Counted from the first letter of the stretch, positions 47,551-56,748 are shown. The stretch is DNA of 64,000 nucleotides from Micromonospora sp. ATCC 39149 (GCF_000158815.1 NZ_GG657738.1:4727947-4791946), one strand, 5' to 3'. Notes: generated by a model from the letters alone, not told the origin. A program made the numbers and translations.

Positions 47551-48486
47551 CTATCCGGCGACCGGTGACGGCTCCTGCGGGTGAGGAAGGCCATAGGAGC
47601 CCGGTCCAGGGTCGTCGGGGAGTTCCCGTTCGGTCGGGCGCATCCAGCGCCGGGTCAGTACGCCGTGTCGTGGGGCGATCAGCCAGGCGGCGAGGAAGAT
47701 GGCGGTGGCGACCAGGACGACGGTGCCGCCGACCGGCGTGTCGTAGCTCCAGGACAGGTACAGCCCGACGAACGCCGACACGCCGCCGATCGCCGGTGCG
47801 AGCAGCATCATCACGCCGAGGCGGTCGGTGAGCAGGCGGGCGGCCGCGGCGGGGGTGATCAGCAGGGCCAGGACGAGGATGTTGCCGATGGTCTGTAGGG
47901 AGATCACCACGGCGAGGGTGACCAGGACGTAGAGCACGATGTCGAGCCAGAAGACGGGAAGCCCCATCGATCGGGACATCTCCCGGTCGAGGCAGACCGC
48001 GACGAATTCCTTGTGCAGGGCGAGCACCAGGCCGAGGATGACCAGGCCGGTGCCGCCGACGACGTAGAGGTCCCGGTCCGGGATACCGGTGATCGAGCCG
48101 AACAGGAACTGTTGCAGCGACCCGGCGTATCCGGGGGCCTGGGAGATGATCACGATGCCGAGGGCGAACGTGGCGACCAGGAAGACGCCGATGAGTGAGT
48201 CCTCCTTGACGCGCCGGTTCTGCGAGAAGATCGCGATCAGCAGTGCGGTGGCGACACCGGCGACGGCGCCACCGAGCACCAGGCTGCCCTGGAGGACGAA
48301 GGCGACCGCGATGCCCGGGAAGACCGCGTGGGCCACGGCGTCGCCGATGAAGGCCATGCCCCGCAGGACGACGTAGCAGCCGACGACGCCGCAGACGATG
48401 CTGGACATGACCGCGATCGCCAGCGCCTTGGGCAGGAACGCGAGGTCGGGGTTGAGCAGGTCGGTGAGGAAATCGGTGATCGACAC
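47551..48486 (-). CDS. Zinc-type ABC transporter permease (anchored-repeat type, ZnuB-like)
   Basis: A 311-residue permease of the ABC-3 (Mn/Zn) family. About eight TM segments are seen, with family motifs VVGCYVVLRGMAFIGDAVAH, FLVATFALGIVIISQAPGY, LYVLVTLAVVISLQTIGNIL and LLITPAAAARLLTDRL. GTG 48486 overlaps the ATPase stop by one base, and the four genes 51837 to 47551 are all overlapping, one operon from Zur box 2. The substrate is most likely zinc. Confidence 0.93.
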   Translation of the reverse strand: MSITDFLTDLLNPDLAFLPKALAIAVMSSIVCGVVGCYVVLRGMAFIGDAVAHAVFPGIAVAFVLQGSLVLGGAVAGVATALLIAIFSQNRRVKEDSLIGVFLVATFALGIVIISQAPGYAGSLQQFLFGSITGIPDRDLYVVGGTGLVILGLVLALHKEFVAVCLDREMSRSMGLPVFWLDIVLYVLVTLAVVISLQTIGNILVLALLITPAAAARLLTDRLGVMMLLAPAIGGVSAFVGLYLSWSYDTPVGGTVVLVATAIFLAAWLIAPRHGVLTRRWMRPTERELPDDPGPGSYGLPHPQEPSPVAG

Positions 48487-49229
48487 TAGGCGGCCCTCAC
48501 GAGCTTCAGCAGCGGGGACGCGGCGCTCACCCCGAAGGTCTTCGTCCACAGCTCGGCGTCCTGCAGGTCTGCCGGCTGTCCGTCGGCGATGATCCGGCCG
48601 TTGAGCAGGACCAGTCGGGTGCAGGAGTCCACCGCCGCGACCAGGTCGTGAGTTGTCATCAGCACCGCTCGGTCCTCTCGCGCCAGGCTGGTGAACAGGT
48701 CGCCCAGCAGTTCCTGGGTGGGCATGTCCAGGCCGGTGAACGGCTCGTCGAGCAGCAGGATGCGTGGCGCGAGCGCGAGTGCCCGCGCGACCAGGACGCG
48801 TTGGCGTTGCCCACCGGACAACTCGCCGACCGGCCGGCGGCGCAGCCCGGCCAGCTGTACCCGGTCCAGTGCGTCGCCGACTGCCCGCCAGTCGGCGACG
48901 CCGGGGCGGCGGAGCAGACCCAGGCGGCCGGTGCGGCCGGTCATCACGGCTTGCTCGACGGAGATCGGGAAGTCCCAGGTGAACTCGTGGCGCTGGGGGA
49001 CGTAACCGATGTCGGACCGGCCGCGACGCGACGGCTTGCCCTCCACCGTCACCGTGCCGCCGCGGGTGCGGGTCAGTGCCAGGATGGCGCGGAGCAGGGT
49101 GGTCTTCCCGGCGCCGTTGGGTCCGAGCAGCCCGACCAGCTCACCCCGGTTCAGGTGCAGCCGCACGCCCCGCAGGACCGGCCGGCCGCCGAGGTCCACG
49201 TCCAGCCCTTCGACGTCGAGCGCTCTCAC
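48486..49229 (-). CDS. Zinc-type ABC transporter ATPase (anchored-repeat type, ZnuC-like)
   Basis: A 247-residue ATPase. Walker A is GPNGAGKTT, Q-loop GYVPQRHEFTWDFPISVEQA, signature LSGGQRQRVLVARA, Walker B ILLLDEPFTGLD and the His switch LMTTHDLVAAVD. The YVPQ...DFPISV stretch is typical of Mn/Zn importers. GTG 49229 overlaps the stop of the TM repeat protein (GTGA). It powers the permease at 47551. Confidence 0.93.
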   Translation of the reverse strand: MRALDVEGLDVDLGGRPVLRGVRLHLNRGELVGLLGPNGAGKTTLLRAILALTRTRGGTVTVEGKPSRRGRSDIGYVPQRHEFTWDFPISVEQAVMTGRTGRLGLLRRPGVADWRAVGDALDRVQLAGLRRRPVGELSGGQRQRVLVARALALAPRILLLDEPFTGLDMPTQELLGDLFTSLAREDRAVLMTTHDLVAAVDSCTRLVLLNGRIIADGQPADLQDAELWTKTFGVSAASPLLKLVRAA

Positions 49230-50218
49230 CGCTGGCCCTCCGGCAGCGACGCGGCGCGTTCCCGTTCGGCCCGCCGCTTGGCGCCGCGTCCGCGCAGGAG
49301 CAGGAGCAGGAGCACGACGGCGAGCACGACGGCCGTGCCCGTCAGCGCGGTGAGCAGCAGTGCCCTGGACGTGTCGGCCGGCTCGGCGACCGTGGGCCGT
49401 GCCTCGTCGGCCGGTGCCTGCCCGGCTGCTGCGGGGATGTCCGCAGTGGCGGCGAAGGCCTCGTCGGCGCTGGTGGCGTCTCCCACGGCGAAGCGCAGCG
49501 TGCGGGTCGCCGACACCGTTTCGCCGTTGATCAGGTCGGCCGACACCTTGACCGCGACCAGGTAGACGCCGGGCGCGCTGAACACCCAGTTGGCGTGGGT
49601 GTGGGTGTTGACCTCGGCCCAGAAGGACTGCGCCGTGGACTCGGTGGATCGCCACAGCGGCTGCGGTGCGGCGAAGTTGCCCGACTGCAGGTACGTCGTG
49701 AGGGTCCCCGGTCCGTGTACGCCGAGCAGGGTCAGGGTGACGCCGCGGTCGATGCTCTGCATCACCCGGGGGTCCTGGGTGTTCCAGCCGAGCCAGACGA
49801 CGTCCTGGTTCTGGACCTGCGGCACCACGTACACCCGCTTGCCGGCGTCGACGCCGAGGAAGGCGTACGCCGGGTCGTCGGGAACGGTCTGCAGCGCGGC
49901 GTCGGAGACGCGGAGCAGGGCCTCGTCGGGGTCGCGCCACACCGGTCGCGCCTGCGTGCCGTCGTGGATCAGCACCGTCCACTGGTTGTCGACGTAGCGG
50001 GGGCCGATGTCGACGTGCCCGGTGGCGAGTTCGGTCCGGCCGGTGGCGAGCGGCTGGTCGGCGGCGATCGACTGGCCGAGGCCCGGTGTCGGCTGCTGGG
50101 CCCGCGCCGAGGTCTGGGTCGTGACCAGCACGACCGCCATGGCCAGTGCGTAGCCCAGGATGGCGGTGGTCGTGCGGGTGCGGCCTCGCGCCCGTCCTGC
50201 CGTCACTGGCTCCTCCAT
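49226..50218 (-). CDS. TM-anchored choice-of-anchor M protein of the ABC operon
   Basis: A 330-residue surface protein. An N-terminal signal/TM segment (LGYALAMAVVLVTTQTSARA), one repeat (GHVDIGPRYV, YAFLGVDAGKRVYVVPQVQ, VVWLGWNTQDP, NTHTHANWVFSAPGVYLVAV), an acidic Ala/Pro linker and a C-terminal TM helix (ALTGTAVVLAVVLLLLLL) with a basic tail are seen. It stays in the membrane beside the transporter. It overlaps the receptor stop by one base (TGATG). Probably delivers zinc from outer repeat proteins to the receptor; this is inference. Confidence 0.9.
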   Translation of the reverse strand: MEEPVTAGRARGRTRTTTAILGYALAMAVVLVTTQTSARAQQPTPGLGQSIAADQPLATGRTELATGHVDIGPRYVDNQWTVLIHDGTQARPVWRDPDEALLRVSDAALQTVPDDPAYAFLGVDAGKRVYVVPQVQNQDVVWLGWNTQDPRVMQSIDRGVTLTLLGVHGPGTLTTYLQSGNFAAPQPLWRSTESTAQSFWAEVNTHTHANWVFSAPGVYLVAVKVSADLINGETVSATRTLRFAVGDATSADEAFAATADIPAAAGQAPADEARPTVAEPADTSRALLLTALTGTAVVLAVVLLLLLLRGRGAKRRAERERAASLPEGQR

Positions 50219-51837
50219 CAGTTGTCTGTGGTCAGGCAGTCGTGCAGTGAGTCGGCGTTGAACCGCATCATCTGCGCGTAGGTGGTGACGTCGCGGTCGA
50301 AGGTGTCGCCGTAGATCGGGCAGACCCGCAGTCCCTCCTCCCGGGCCACCTCGGTCAGGGTGGTGGACCGGGCCGTCAGGTTGGGTTCCAGGAACACGGC
50401 GGGGATGTTCAGGTTGCGGATCGTCTCGGTGAGCCGGCGGCGGTCGGCGAGGCTCGGCTCGGTGGCGGGGTTCGGGGTGACGAAGCCGGAGATCTGGATC
50501 CCGTACGCCTGGCCCAGATAGCCGAACGCGTCGTGGGTGCTGACCAGGTGGCGTCGCGACGGTGGGATCCGGGCGACGGTGTCCCGGACGTAGGTGTCGA
50601 GCTGCTCCAGTTGCCGGATGTAGGCCGAGGCGTTCGCCCGGTAGGCTGCCGCCCCCTCAGGGTCGACTCCGATCAGGGTGTCCCGGATGAGCTCGGTGTA
50701 GGAGATGGCGTTGCGGACGTTCTGCCACAGGTGCGGGTCGATCTCGCCGTGTACGTGCTTGCCGAGGACCGCCTGCGGAAGCTGGTAGACCTGGGTGCCG
50801 GGCCGACCGAGGAACCGGAATTTCCGGTCGCCGGGTACTTCGAGCAGCGCCTTGTTCGGCACTTCGATCACGGTGCTGGCCGGGTCGTACACCCGCTGGC
50901 TGGCCTCACCGCTGCCCTCCGGGTCGGCGAACAGGTAGAGCCGCCGCTCGTCGAGGTCGACGGTGACGTCGGCGTGCCCGGAGCCCAAGACCGTCGCGCC
51001 GGTCATGCCCGGCACCGAGTGTGGATCCACCCCGACGGCGAAGGTGAACACCTGCTCGCCCAGTGGCACGGGTGCCGCTTCGGGGGTGACCGCCAACTGT
51101 GCCCGCATGGCCAGCCGGTAGACGCCCGGCTTGGTGAATGCCCAGCTCATGTGGGTGTGCGCGTCGGGTGGCAGCGCGGCGGTGTCGTCTCGGTATCCGT
51201 TGGCGGCGTCGAACCCGTCGGCTGAGTCGACGTAGAACGACGGGTTGCCGAACGACTCGGTCAGGTACGCGAGCACCCGACCCGGCCCCTGCGCGGCAGT
51301 CGCGCTGAGCAGCACGTCGGAGGAACGGTTCGCGCCCTGTGCCGCACCGGTGCCGCGTACCCGCATCCCCAGCCAGAGGGTGTCCAGTGACACGTCCTCG
51401 ACCAACGGGATGATCTCCGCGGCGTACTTCACCGCTCCCTCGGCCAAGGAGATGTTCGGTACGCCGTCGCGCAGGTTCGCGTCCAGGGCCTTGATGACGG
51501 CCTGCTCCTCCAGGAGCAGGTAGTTGCTGAACGCGACGTCGGCGTAGACGACGTCGCGGACGTCGCGCAGCGACGGCTCGTAGCTGTGCGGATCGGCGCT
51601 GTCGGGCACCAGCGAACTGACGGCCACCCGGTCACCACCGACGTTGCTCACCAGGTCTCGGAGGATTCCGGTGGTCGTGATGACCTGGACCCGGTCGTCG
51701 TCGGCGCTCAACGCCACTTCGGACCTGCAGCCGGTGGCCAGCAAGGCGATCAGCAACGGCGGCAGCAGCCACAGCCGTGTGTTCGGCCGGTGGACGGTCG
51801 CCCGAGTCACGCCGGTGCCGACACCAGGAATGTGCAC
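50218..51837 (-). CDS. Zinc ABC transporter receptor lipoprotein with inserted repeat (TIGR03772-like)
   Basis: A 539-residue lipoprotein (lipobox LLATGC). The ZnuA-type fold is split. N-terminal part: VITTTGILRDLVSNVGGDRV and PDSADPHSYEPSL (first His). C-terminal part: HVHGEIDPHLWQNV, HLVSTHDAFGYLGQAYG and CPIYGDTFDRDV (metal Asp). Between them lie anchor-M pieces, but in swapped order: the HTHMSWAF half precedes the GHADVTV half. GTG 51837 has ggggagggc upstream, and Zur box 2 lies 75 bases further up. First gene of the four-gene operon. Confidence 0.93.
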   Translation of the reverse strand: MHIPGVGTGVTRATVHRPNTRLWLLPPLLIALLATGCRSEVALSADDDRVQVITTTGILRDLVSNVGGDRVAVSSLVPDSADPHSYEPSLRDVRDVVYADVAFSNYLLLEEQAVIKALDANLRDGVPNISLAEGAVKYAAEIIPLVEDVSLDTLWLGMRVRGTGAAQGANRSSDVLLSATAAQGPGRVLAYLTESFGNPSFYVDSADGFDAANGYRDDTAALPPDAHTHMSWAFTKPGVYRLAMRAQLAVTPEAAPVPLGEQVFTFAVGVDPHSVPGMTGATVLGSGHADVTVDLDERRLYLFADPEGSGEASQRVYDPASTVIEVPNKALLEVPGDRKFRFLGRPGTQVYQLPQAVLGKHVHGEIDPHLWQNVRNAISYTELIRDTLIGVDPEGAAAYRANASAYIRQLEQLDTYVRDTVARIPPSRRHLVSTHDAFGYLGQAYGIQISGFVTPNPATEPSLADRRRLTETIRNLNIPAVFLEPNLTARSTTLTEVAREEGLRVCPIYGDTFDRDVTTYAQMMRFNADSLHDCLTTDN

Positions 51838-51911
51838 CTTGCCCTCCCCCGACGTCCCGGCACCCGACGTGCAGCCGCCGCCGTCCCTGCCGCCCGCACA
51901 ATACCCGGAAA

Positions 51912-51926
51912 TGGAAACGATTATCA
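51912..51926. promoter_or_regulatory. Zur-type box 2 (ABC operon)
   Basis: TGGAAACGATTATCA matches 13 of 14 fixed positions of TGAAAACGATTNTCA. It lies 75 bases before the receptor start at 51837 and 57 bases downstream of the 51984 stop. It should control receptor, TM repeat protein, ATPase and permease together. Confidence 0.75.
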
Positions 51927-51983
51927 ATGCTGTTCTTTCGGGGCGGCCTCGTCGCCGAGGCCGCCCAGGTCAGGACCGGAAAA

Positions 51984-53559
51984 TCACGGGGTAGCCCCAC
52001 CCGCGGCGTCGGCAAGGCCGGCGTGGCGGCGACGGGTCGCCGCCACCAGCAGGGCCCCGAGCACCACGAGGGCGATGCCGCCCGCACCGGCCGTCAACAC
52101 CCAGCCGGCACCGGTGCGCGGCAGGGGCCCGTCGCCCTCATCCGCGTCGCCGTCACCGTTGTCAGAGCCGAAGCCGCTTTCCGGATCGGTGCTGTCACCG
52201 ACGGCGATGGTGAGCGTCTTGGTGTCGGTGACCCCCTTGCCGGCGCTGGTGGTGCCGCTCATCTGCACCGCGAGGCGGTACAGGCCGGGTTTGCTGAACG
52301 CCCAGTTGCCGTGCGCATGCGTATTGAGCGGAACGCTCAGCTGCTGGGGGAACGCCTTGTCGGAGTCGAAGAGCACGTCGGCGTTGCCGAACGAGCCGGT
52401 AAGGAACAGGGTGTACCGGCCGGGCCCGGTCACCCCCTTCAGCGTCCACGTGACAGGGCCTTTGACGCCCGACACGACGGACTCGTGCTGGGTGTTCCAG
52501 CCGGGCCAGACGATGCCCGCCTGCTGCGACTGCGGCAGCAGCCACACGACTTCGCCCTGCTTGCCGAGGAAGTCGGCGCCGGCGGGCACGGTGATCTTCG
52601 CGTTGTCCTTGACGTGCAGGACCACGTCGGCGGTCTCCCGCCAGACCGGAGGGCTGGTCCGGTCGTCCTTGATCCGGATCGTCCAGGTGTTGCCGGACAG
52701 CTGCGGGCCCATGTCGACGTGTCCGTCGGGCGATCACCTGGTGAGTGCCGGCGGCGGTTGCCGCCGCCTTCGCAGCGACCGGTGCGGCTGCCGCCGGCTT
52801 CGGCGCGGCCTCGGGCTTCGGCGCGGCGGGTGGCCGCGGCGCCGACTGCCCGTCGGGCCGCGCCGCCGGCTTGGGCGCGGCCGGCGGCGGCGCCTGCTCG
52901 ACCGGGCTGATCGTGGGGACCCGCACCCGGTACGTCGCGTCGGCGCTGACCTTCCGGCCGGAGTTCAGGGTGGCCGAGCCGGACAGGGACAGCCGGTAGT
53001 CGCCCGCCGCGTCGAAGGCCCAGACCACACCCCCGGTACGCGTGGCCACCGGCAGCCGCGTCGTCCGCGTCATGCCCGGGCGGCTGCCGAAGAGCGGGCT
53101 CGCCGTGCCGAGACCGGACAGGGTGTAGGCGGTGAACGTTCCCGGCCCCTCCACCGAGCGCAGGGTGAGGGCCACCATGTCGTCGGCGACGACGCCAGGG
53201 CGTATCCCGGTGGTGTCCAGGGCCGGAAACCCGGTGTCGCCGGCGGACAGGGACCACACAGCTTGTCCCGGCGTCCCGAGGAAGGCGAAGGCCTTCCCGG
53301 CCGGCACCCGGCCGGCCAGGCCGCCGTCCGGGCCGAGCACCACCTCGGCCGGGTCGCGCCCGGGCGTATCGCCGGCCACCTGCGCGGCGTCCCGGATCCG
53401 CAGGGACATCGCGTCACCGTCGAGCGCCAGCGAGGCGAGATCCGCGCCGGTCGCACTGACCGTGGCCGGTTCCGCGACGGCCGGCGTACCCCCTGCGGCC
53501 AGCGCCAGTACGGCCAGGGCAAGGCCGGCGGCGCCGGCACGCACGCTTCTCATCATCAT
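51984..53559 (-). pseudogene. Two-module choice-of-anchor M protein with LPRTG sortase signal, +1 frameshift
   Basis: From ATG 53559 (MMM start) a signal peptide and a first, degenerate module are followed by an Ala/Pro/Lys linker ending GTHQVIA. There the frame is lost. In the next frame a standard second module continues: DGHVDMGPQLSGNTWTIRIK, DFLGKQGEVVWLLPQSQQAG, NTHAHGNWAFSKPGLYRLAV. It ends LPRTGAGWVLTAGAGG, TM and RRRH, a sortase signal. The shift maps to one extra G in 52728-52730 (plus strand). Repaired length is about 524 residues. Sequencing error or true inactivation are both possible. Confidence 0.8.
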
Positions 53560-53668
53560 TGCTCGCTCCCCAGGCGACGTGGTGGTGGTCCGCCGTACGG
53601 CGGTGTGGGTGGTGGCGGTGCCTGCGACGCGATCGAGGGGATCGGTGCGGCGTCTGCGGTACGGCGTG

Positions 53669-54748
53669 TCACTGCCTGTCCTTCCCCGGGTGGTCCGAGG
53701 TCCGTTCGGTCTCCCGGCTGGCTTCGGCGCGACCCTGCTCCCGGGCGGCGGCCACCGCCTGCGCGAGCTGCCGGACCCGCCGGCGGCGGGCGGCGGTCAG
53801 CGCCCAGCCGGCGAGGGCGAGCAGGGCCAGCAGGACCAGCTGCGGCCAGGGCACCGCCCAGACGGTGACCCGTGCCGAGTCGCCCTGCGGCGGCGGGTCG
53901 AGGACCTGGTCGCCCACAGCGGCGGGCGTGACGGCGGCGCTGGCGGTGAGCCGGAACAGCGGCGGCACACCCGTCATGCGTACGGTGGTGGTCAGTTCCC
54001 CGCCGGGCAGGATCTCCGGCAGGGCCGCCGCGTCCACGGAGCGTCCGCCGAGACCGAAGGGCCCGGCCGCGTCGAGCGTGGGTCGTCCGGTGAGCCGGAC
54101 GTTGCCGGTGTTGCGGACGGTGAAGGTGGCGGTGAGCGTGCCACCAGCGAGCGGGTCGAGCGAGCCGGTGTGCCGCACTCGGAGGTCCTCGACGGCCAGC
54201 GCCGGTTGCAGCTCACCGGTGACCCGTAGGTAGATCCGCGCGCCGACGCGGTGGTCGACGGCGACCTGGTTGCCCTGCGCGTCCGCCGTGGTGGTGGTGG
54301 CGAGTGAGGCGACGATCCCGCCGGCGTGGTCGCCCGGCGTGGCGTTGTCCGGCACGGTGAGGGTGAACGGGATGTCCAGGCGGGACGTGGACGGGATGGT
54401 CAGGGTCCGTCGAGGGAAGCGAACCCAGGCGCCGACGTCGGTGGGCTGTTGGCCACCGGCCAGCAGGTCGAACCCGCCCCGGGTGGTGGTGAACGCGTCG
54501 CTGGCGTAAAGGTTCAAAGTCAGCGGGCGCGCCGAATGGTTGGTGACCGCGACGTAGTCGGTCAGGGTGGCACCGGGGTCCAGCTTGTAGGTGAACGCCG
54601 GGCGGCCGTTCGGGCCCTTCGCGCTCGATGGTGCCACCCCCCAGGTCGCAACGGACGGAGCCGCAGGTGCGCCAGGTGTCGGCGCGGGCGGTGCCGGAGC
54701 CGTGCCGAGCAGGGCGATGCCGGTAGCGATAGCGGCGAGCAGGCGCAT
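53669..54748 (-). CDS. DUF916-type WxL-binding/peptidoglycan-anchor protein
   Basis: A 359-residue exported protein. Signal peptide (LLAAIATGIALLGTAPA), then a DUF916-like beta domain: WGVAPSSAKGPNGRPAFTYK, DYVAVTNHSARPLTLNLYAS and VPDNATPGDHAGGIVASLAT. A second beta region (about 190-300) and a C-terminal TM (LVLLALLALAGWALTA) with a basic tail follow. In Firmicutes such proteins hold WxL-domain proteins on the surface. The neighbour (54867-56339) ends in a WxL-like domain, which suggests partnership. Confidence 0.82.
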   Translation of the reverse strand: MRLLAAIATGIALLGTAPAPPAPTPGAPAAPSVATWGVAPSSAKGPNGRPAFTYKLDPGATLTDYVAVTNHSARPLTLNLYASDAFTTTRGGFDLLAGGQQPTDVGAWVRFPRRTLTIPSTSRLDIPFTLTVPDNATPGDHAGGIVASLATTTTADAQGNQVAVDHRVGARIYLRVTGELQPALAVEDLRVRHTGSLDPLAGGTLTATFTVRNTGNVRLTGRPTLDAAGPFGLGGRSVDAAALPEILPGGELTTTVRMTGVPPLFRLTASAAVTPAAVGDQVLDPPPQGDSARVTVWAVPWPQLVLLALLALAGWALTAARRRRVRQLAQAVAAAREQGRAEASRETERTSDHPGKDRQ

Positions 54749-54866
54749 GGCGGGGACGGATTCCGTTCCTGGGGTGAGGGATGGGGCGGGGCGGCCGGGT
54801 CGTGGCCCACCCCGCGACCGTCCGGTGGCCCGGCACTGAGCCGCGCCACCGGACGTGTTGGTGTGG

Positions 54867-56339
54867 TCAGATCGCGGTGAGGGTGAGGGTCGCGGTGTAG
54901 GTCCCCGCAGCCGTCTCGGTGGGCAGGCTCAGCCGCAGCCCCGCGCCCAGCTGGGCGGTGCCCCGCCCGGCACCGCTCGACGCCGAGCCCAGCACCGCGC
55001 TGTTGCCGAGGCCGCCGCCGCTGCCGATGACGTACGGTGCCACCACCGGGCCGGCGACCACGCCCTGCCCGGAGCCCTGAGCCAGCACCCGAGGGCTCCA
55101 GCCGAGGTACCCGGCGCTGAACGTCGCCCCGGCCGGCCCGGTGAAGTCCGCCGGGATCTGCCCGGACGCGCTCCATCCCGGCTGGCCGGCGCGGGTGTCG
55201 GTCACGGTGACCGGCCGGAGCTCGCCGATGCTCTCCCACCGGTCACCGGCCACGTTCAGCTGCGCGGGCGGCAGCACCACGGCCCGGTCGTCCGGATTGA
55301 CACTGATCACCAGCGAGCCCTGCGTTCCGTCGATCGACGCGGTGATCGTCTGCGAGGTACCCGGCTCCTGCGGCGGGAACGCCACCCACAGGGTCACCGG
55401 TTCGCTGGCCGCGACGATCGCGTGATCGTCGTCGTAGAGCTTGACCACGTACTCGCAGGCGTTGAGCTGCCGGGTCGCGGTGAAGGAGTAGCTGGCACCC
55501 GCCTCACCCGGGATGACGGTCCAGTCGGCCGCGCCCGGGCACTTGCTGAACCAGCGGTAGTTGTTCAGCTCGGTCTGCGGCGTCTGCACCGCGTTGAGCG
55601 TGACGGTGTCGTTCGGCTGGTACTCGTCGGCCATGCCGCTGATCGACAAGTCGACCTCGGGCCCGCTGCCGGGCAACTCGCCGACGACGAACGAGTAGTC
55701 GACCGGCCCGGTGCTGACCGTGGTGCCGTTGGTCAGGGTCGCGTCGGCCTGGAACTTGAGGGTGTAGCTGCCCAGCGCGCTGAACGCCCAGTTCGAGTGC
55801 GCGTGGGTCTTCACCGGGACGTCGATCGCGTCCGGCAGCCCGTCGGCATTGCGGAACTTGATGATCGGGCCGCCGAACGAGTCCTGGGTGAACAGCGTGA
55901 CGTCGCCCGGCCCCTGTACGCCCACCAGGCTCAGCCGCACCTTGTTTCCTTCGAACACCCCGGAGTCGAGCGTCGTGGTGTTCCAACCCGGCCAGAGCAG
56001 ATCCGGGTCCTGGGTCATGGGCAGCAGCCAGACCTGGCTCCCCGCCGGCCCGAGAAAGGCGAAGCGGGGATCGTCCGGAACGGCCATGGCCGCCCCCGGC
56101 AGGACCTGGAACGTCACGTCCGCCGGATCCCGCTGCACCGCGGGGCTGACCGTGTCGTCGTTGACCTTCAACGACAGCGCGCCACCGTCGTAGTGCACGT
56201 CGATCGCGTCGGTGTGCCCCTTGGACAGCACCACCTTCTCGGCCGCGGACGCGGTGGCGGGCGCCAGCACCGTGCCGGCGACCACCACCGCCCCGGCGAC
56301 CAGGCCCGCGAGACCGCGAGCCCTCACCGTCGCATTCAT
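54867..56339 (-). CDS. Choice-of-anchor M protein with Ig-like and WxL-like C-terminal domains
   Basis: A 490-residue surface protein. Signal peptide ending ATASA; one repeat at about 35-225 (GHTDAIDVHYDGGALSLKV, FAFLGPAGSQVWLLPMTQD, LLWPGWNT, KTHAHSNWAFSALGSYTLKF); an Ig/PKD-like domain with two Cys (SKCPGAADW and LNACEYVVKL), likely a disulfide; and a C-terminal region VTVTDTRAGQPGWSASGQIP ending TAAGTYTATLTLTAI, like WxL domains. ATG 56339 has aaggagaggt. No TM or LPxTG, so attachment through the DUF916 protein is probable. Confidence 0.85.
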   Translation of the reverse strand: MNATVRARGLAGLVAGAVVVAGTVLAPATASAAEKVVLSKGHTDAIDVHYDGGALSLKVNDDTVSPAVQRDPADVTFQVLPGAAMAVPDDPRFAFLGPAGSQVWLLPMTQDPDLLWPGWNTTTLDSGVFEGNKVRLSLVGVQGPGDVTLFTQDSFGGPIIKFRNADGLPDAIDVPVKTHAHSNWAFSALGSYTLKFQADATLTNGTTVSTGPVDYSFVVGELPGSGPEVDLSISGMADEYQPNDTVTLNAVQTPQTELNNYRWFSKCPGAADWTVIPGEAGASYSFTATRQLNACEYVVKLYDDDHAIVAASEPVTLWVAFPPQEPGTSQTITASIDGTQGSLVISVNPDDRAVVLPPAQLNVAGDRWESIGELRPVTVTDTRAGQPGWSASGQIPADFTGPAGATFSAGYLGWSPRVLAQGSGQGVVAGPVVAPYVIGSGGGLGNSAVLGSASSGAGRGTAQLGAGLRLSLPTETAAGTYTATLTLTAI

Positions 56340-56442
56340 ACCTCTCCTTCCACACCACACACCTGCGGGCAGTGGTACATGTGGCCCGAACCGGCGGTGC
56401 TCCACCGGCCGGCCTCCCACGCCGTTGGCGCTGGTGACGACA

Positions 56443-56748
56443 TCACCACGACGCCTTACGCACTCCGGGCATCTCGCCGCGTAGGGCCAGCTCGCGGAAC
56501 CGGACCCGGGACAGCCCGAACCGGGTCAGCACTCCACGTGGGCGGCCGTCGATCTGGTCGCGCGATCGCAGCCGTACCGGGCTCGAATCCCTCGGTAGCC
56601 GGCTGAGTCGGCGTACCGCCTCGGCGCGTGCGTCCGGGTCGGTGTCCGGGTGGGCGGCCAGCCGCTTCAGCTCGGTTCGCGCCTCGGCGTGTCGGGCCAC
56701 CAGTTCCTCGCGGCGGGTCTGCCGGTTGACCAGGCTCTTCTTCGCCAT
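56443..56748 (-). CDS. rpsN: Zinc-free 30S ribosomal protein S14 (alternative type)
   Basis: A 101-residue S14 without the zinc-binding CxxC pairs (no Cys at all). Seen: MAKKSLVNRQTRREELVARH and RDQIDGRPRGVLTRFGLSRV with FRELALRGEMPGVRKASW at the end. Its ATG overlaps the L33 stop (TGATG). It replaces the zinc-containing paralogue when zinc is low, freeing zinc. Part of the L28-L33-S14 operon behind Zur box 3. Confidence 0.95.
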   Translation of the reverse strand: MAKKSLVNRQTRREELVARHAEARTELKRLAAHPDTDPDARAEAVRRLSRLPRDSSPVRLRSRDQIDGRPRGVLTRFGLSRVRFRELALRGEMPGVRKASW

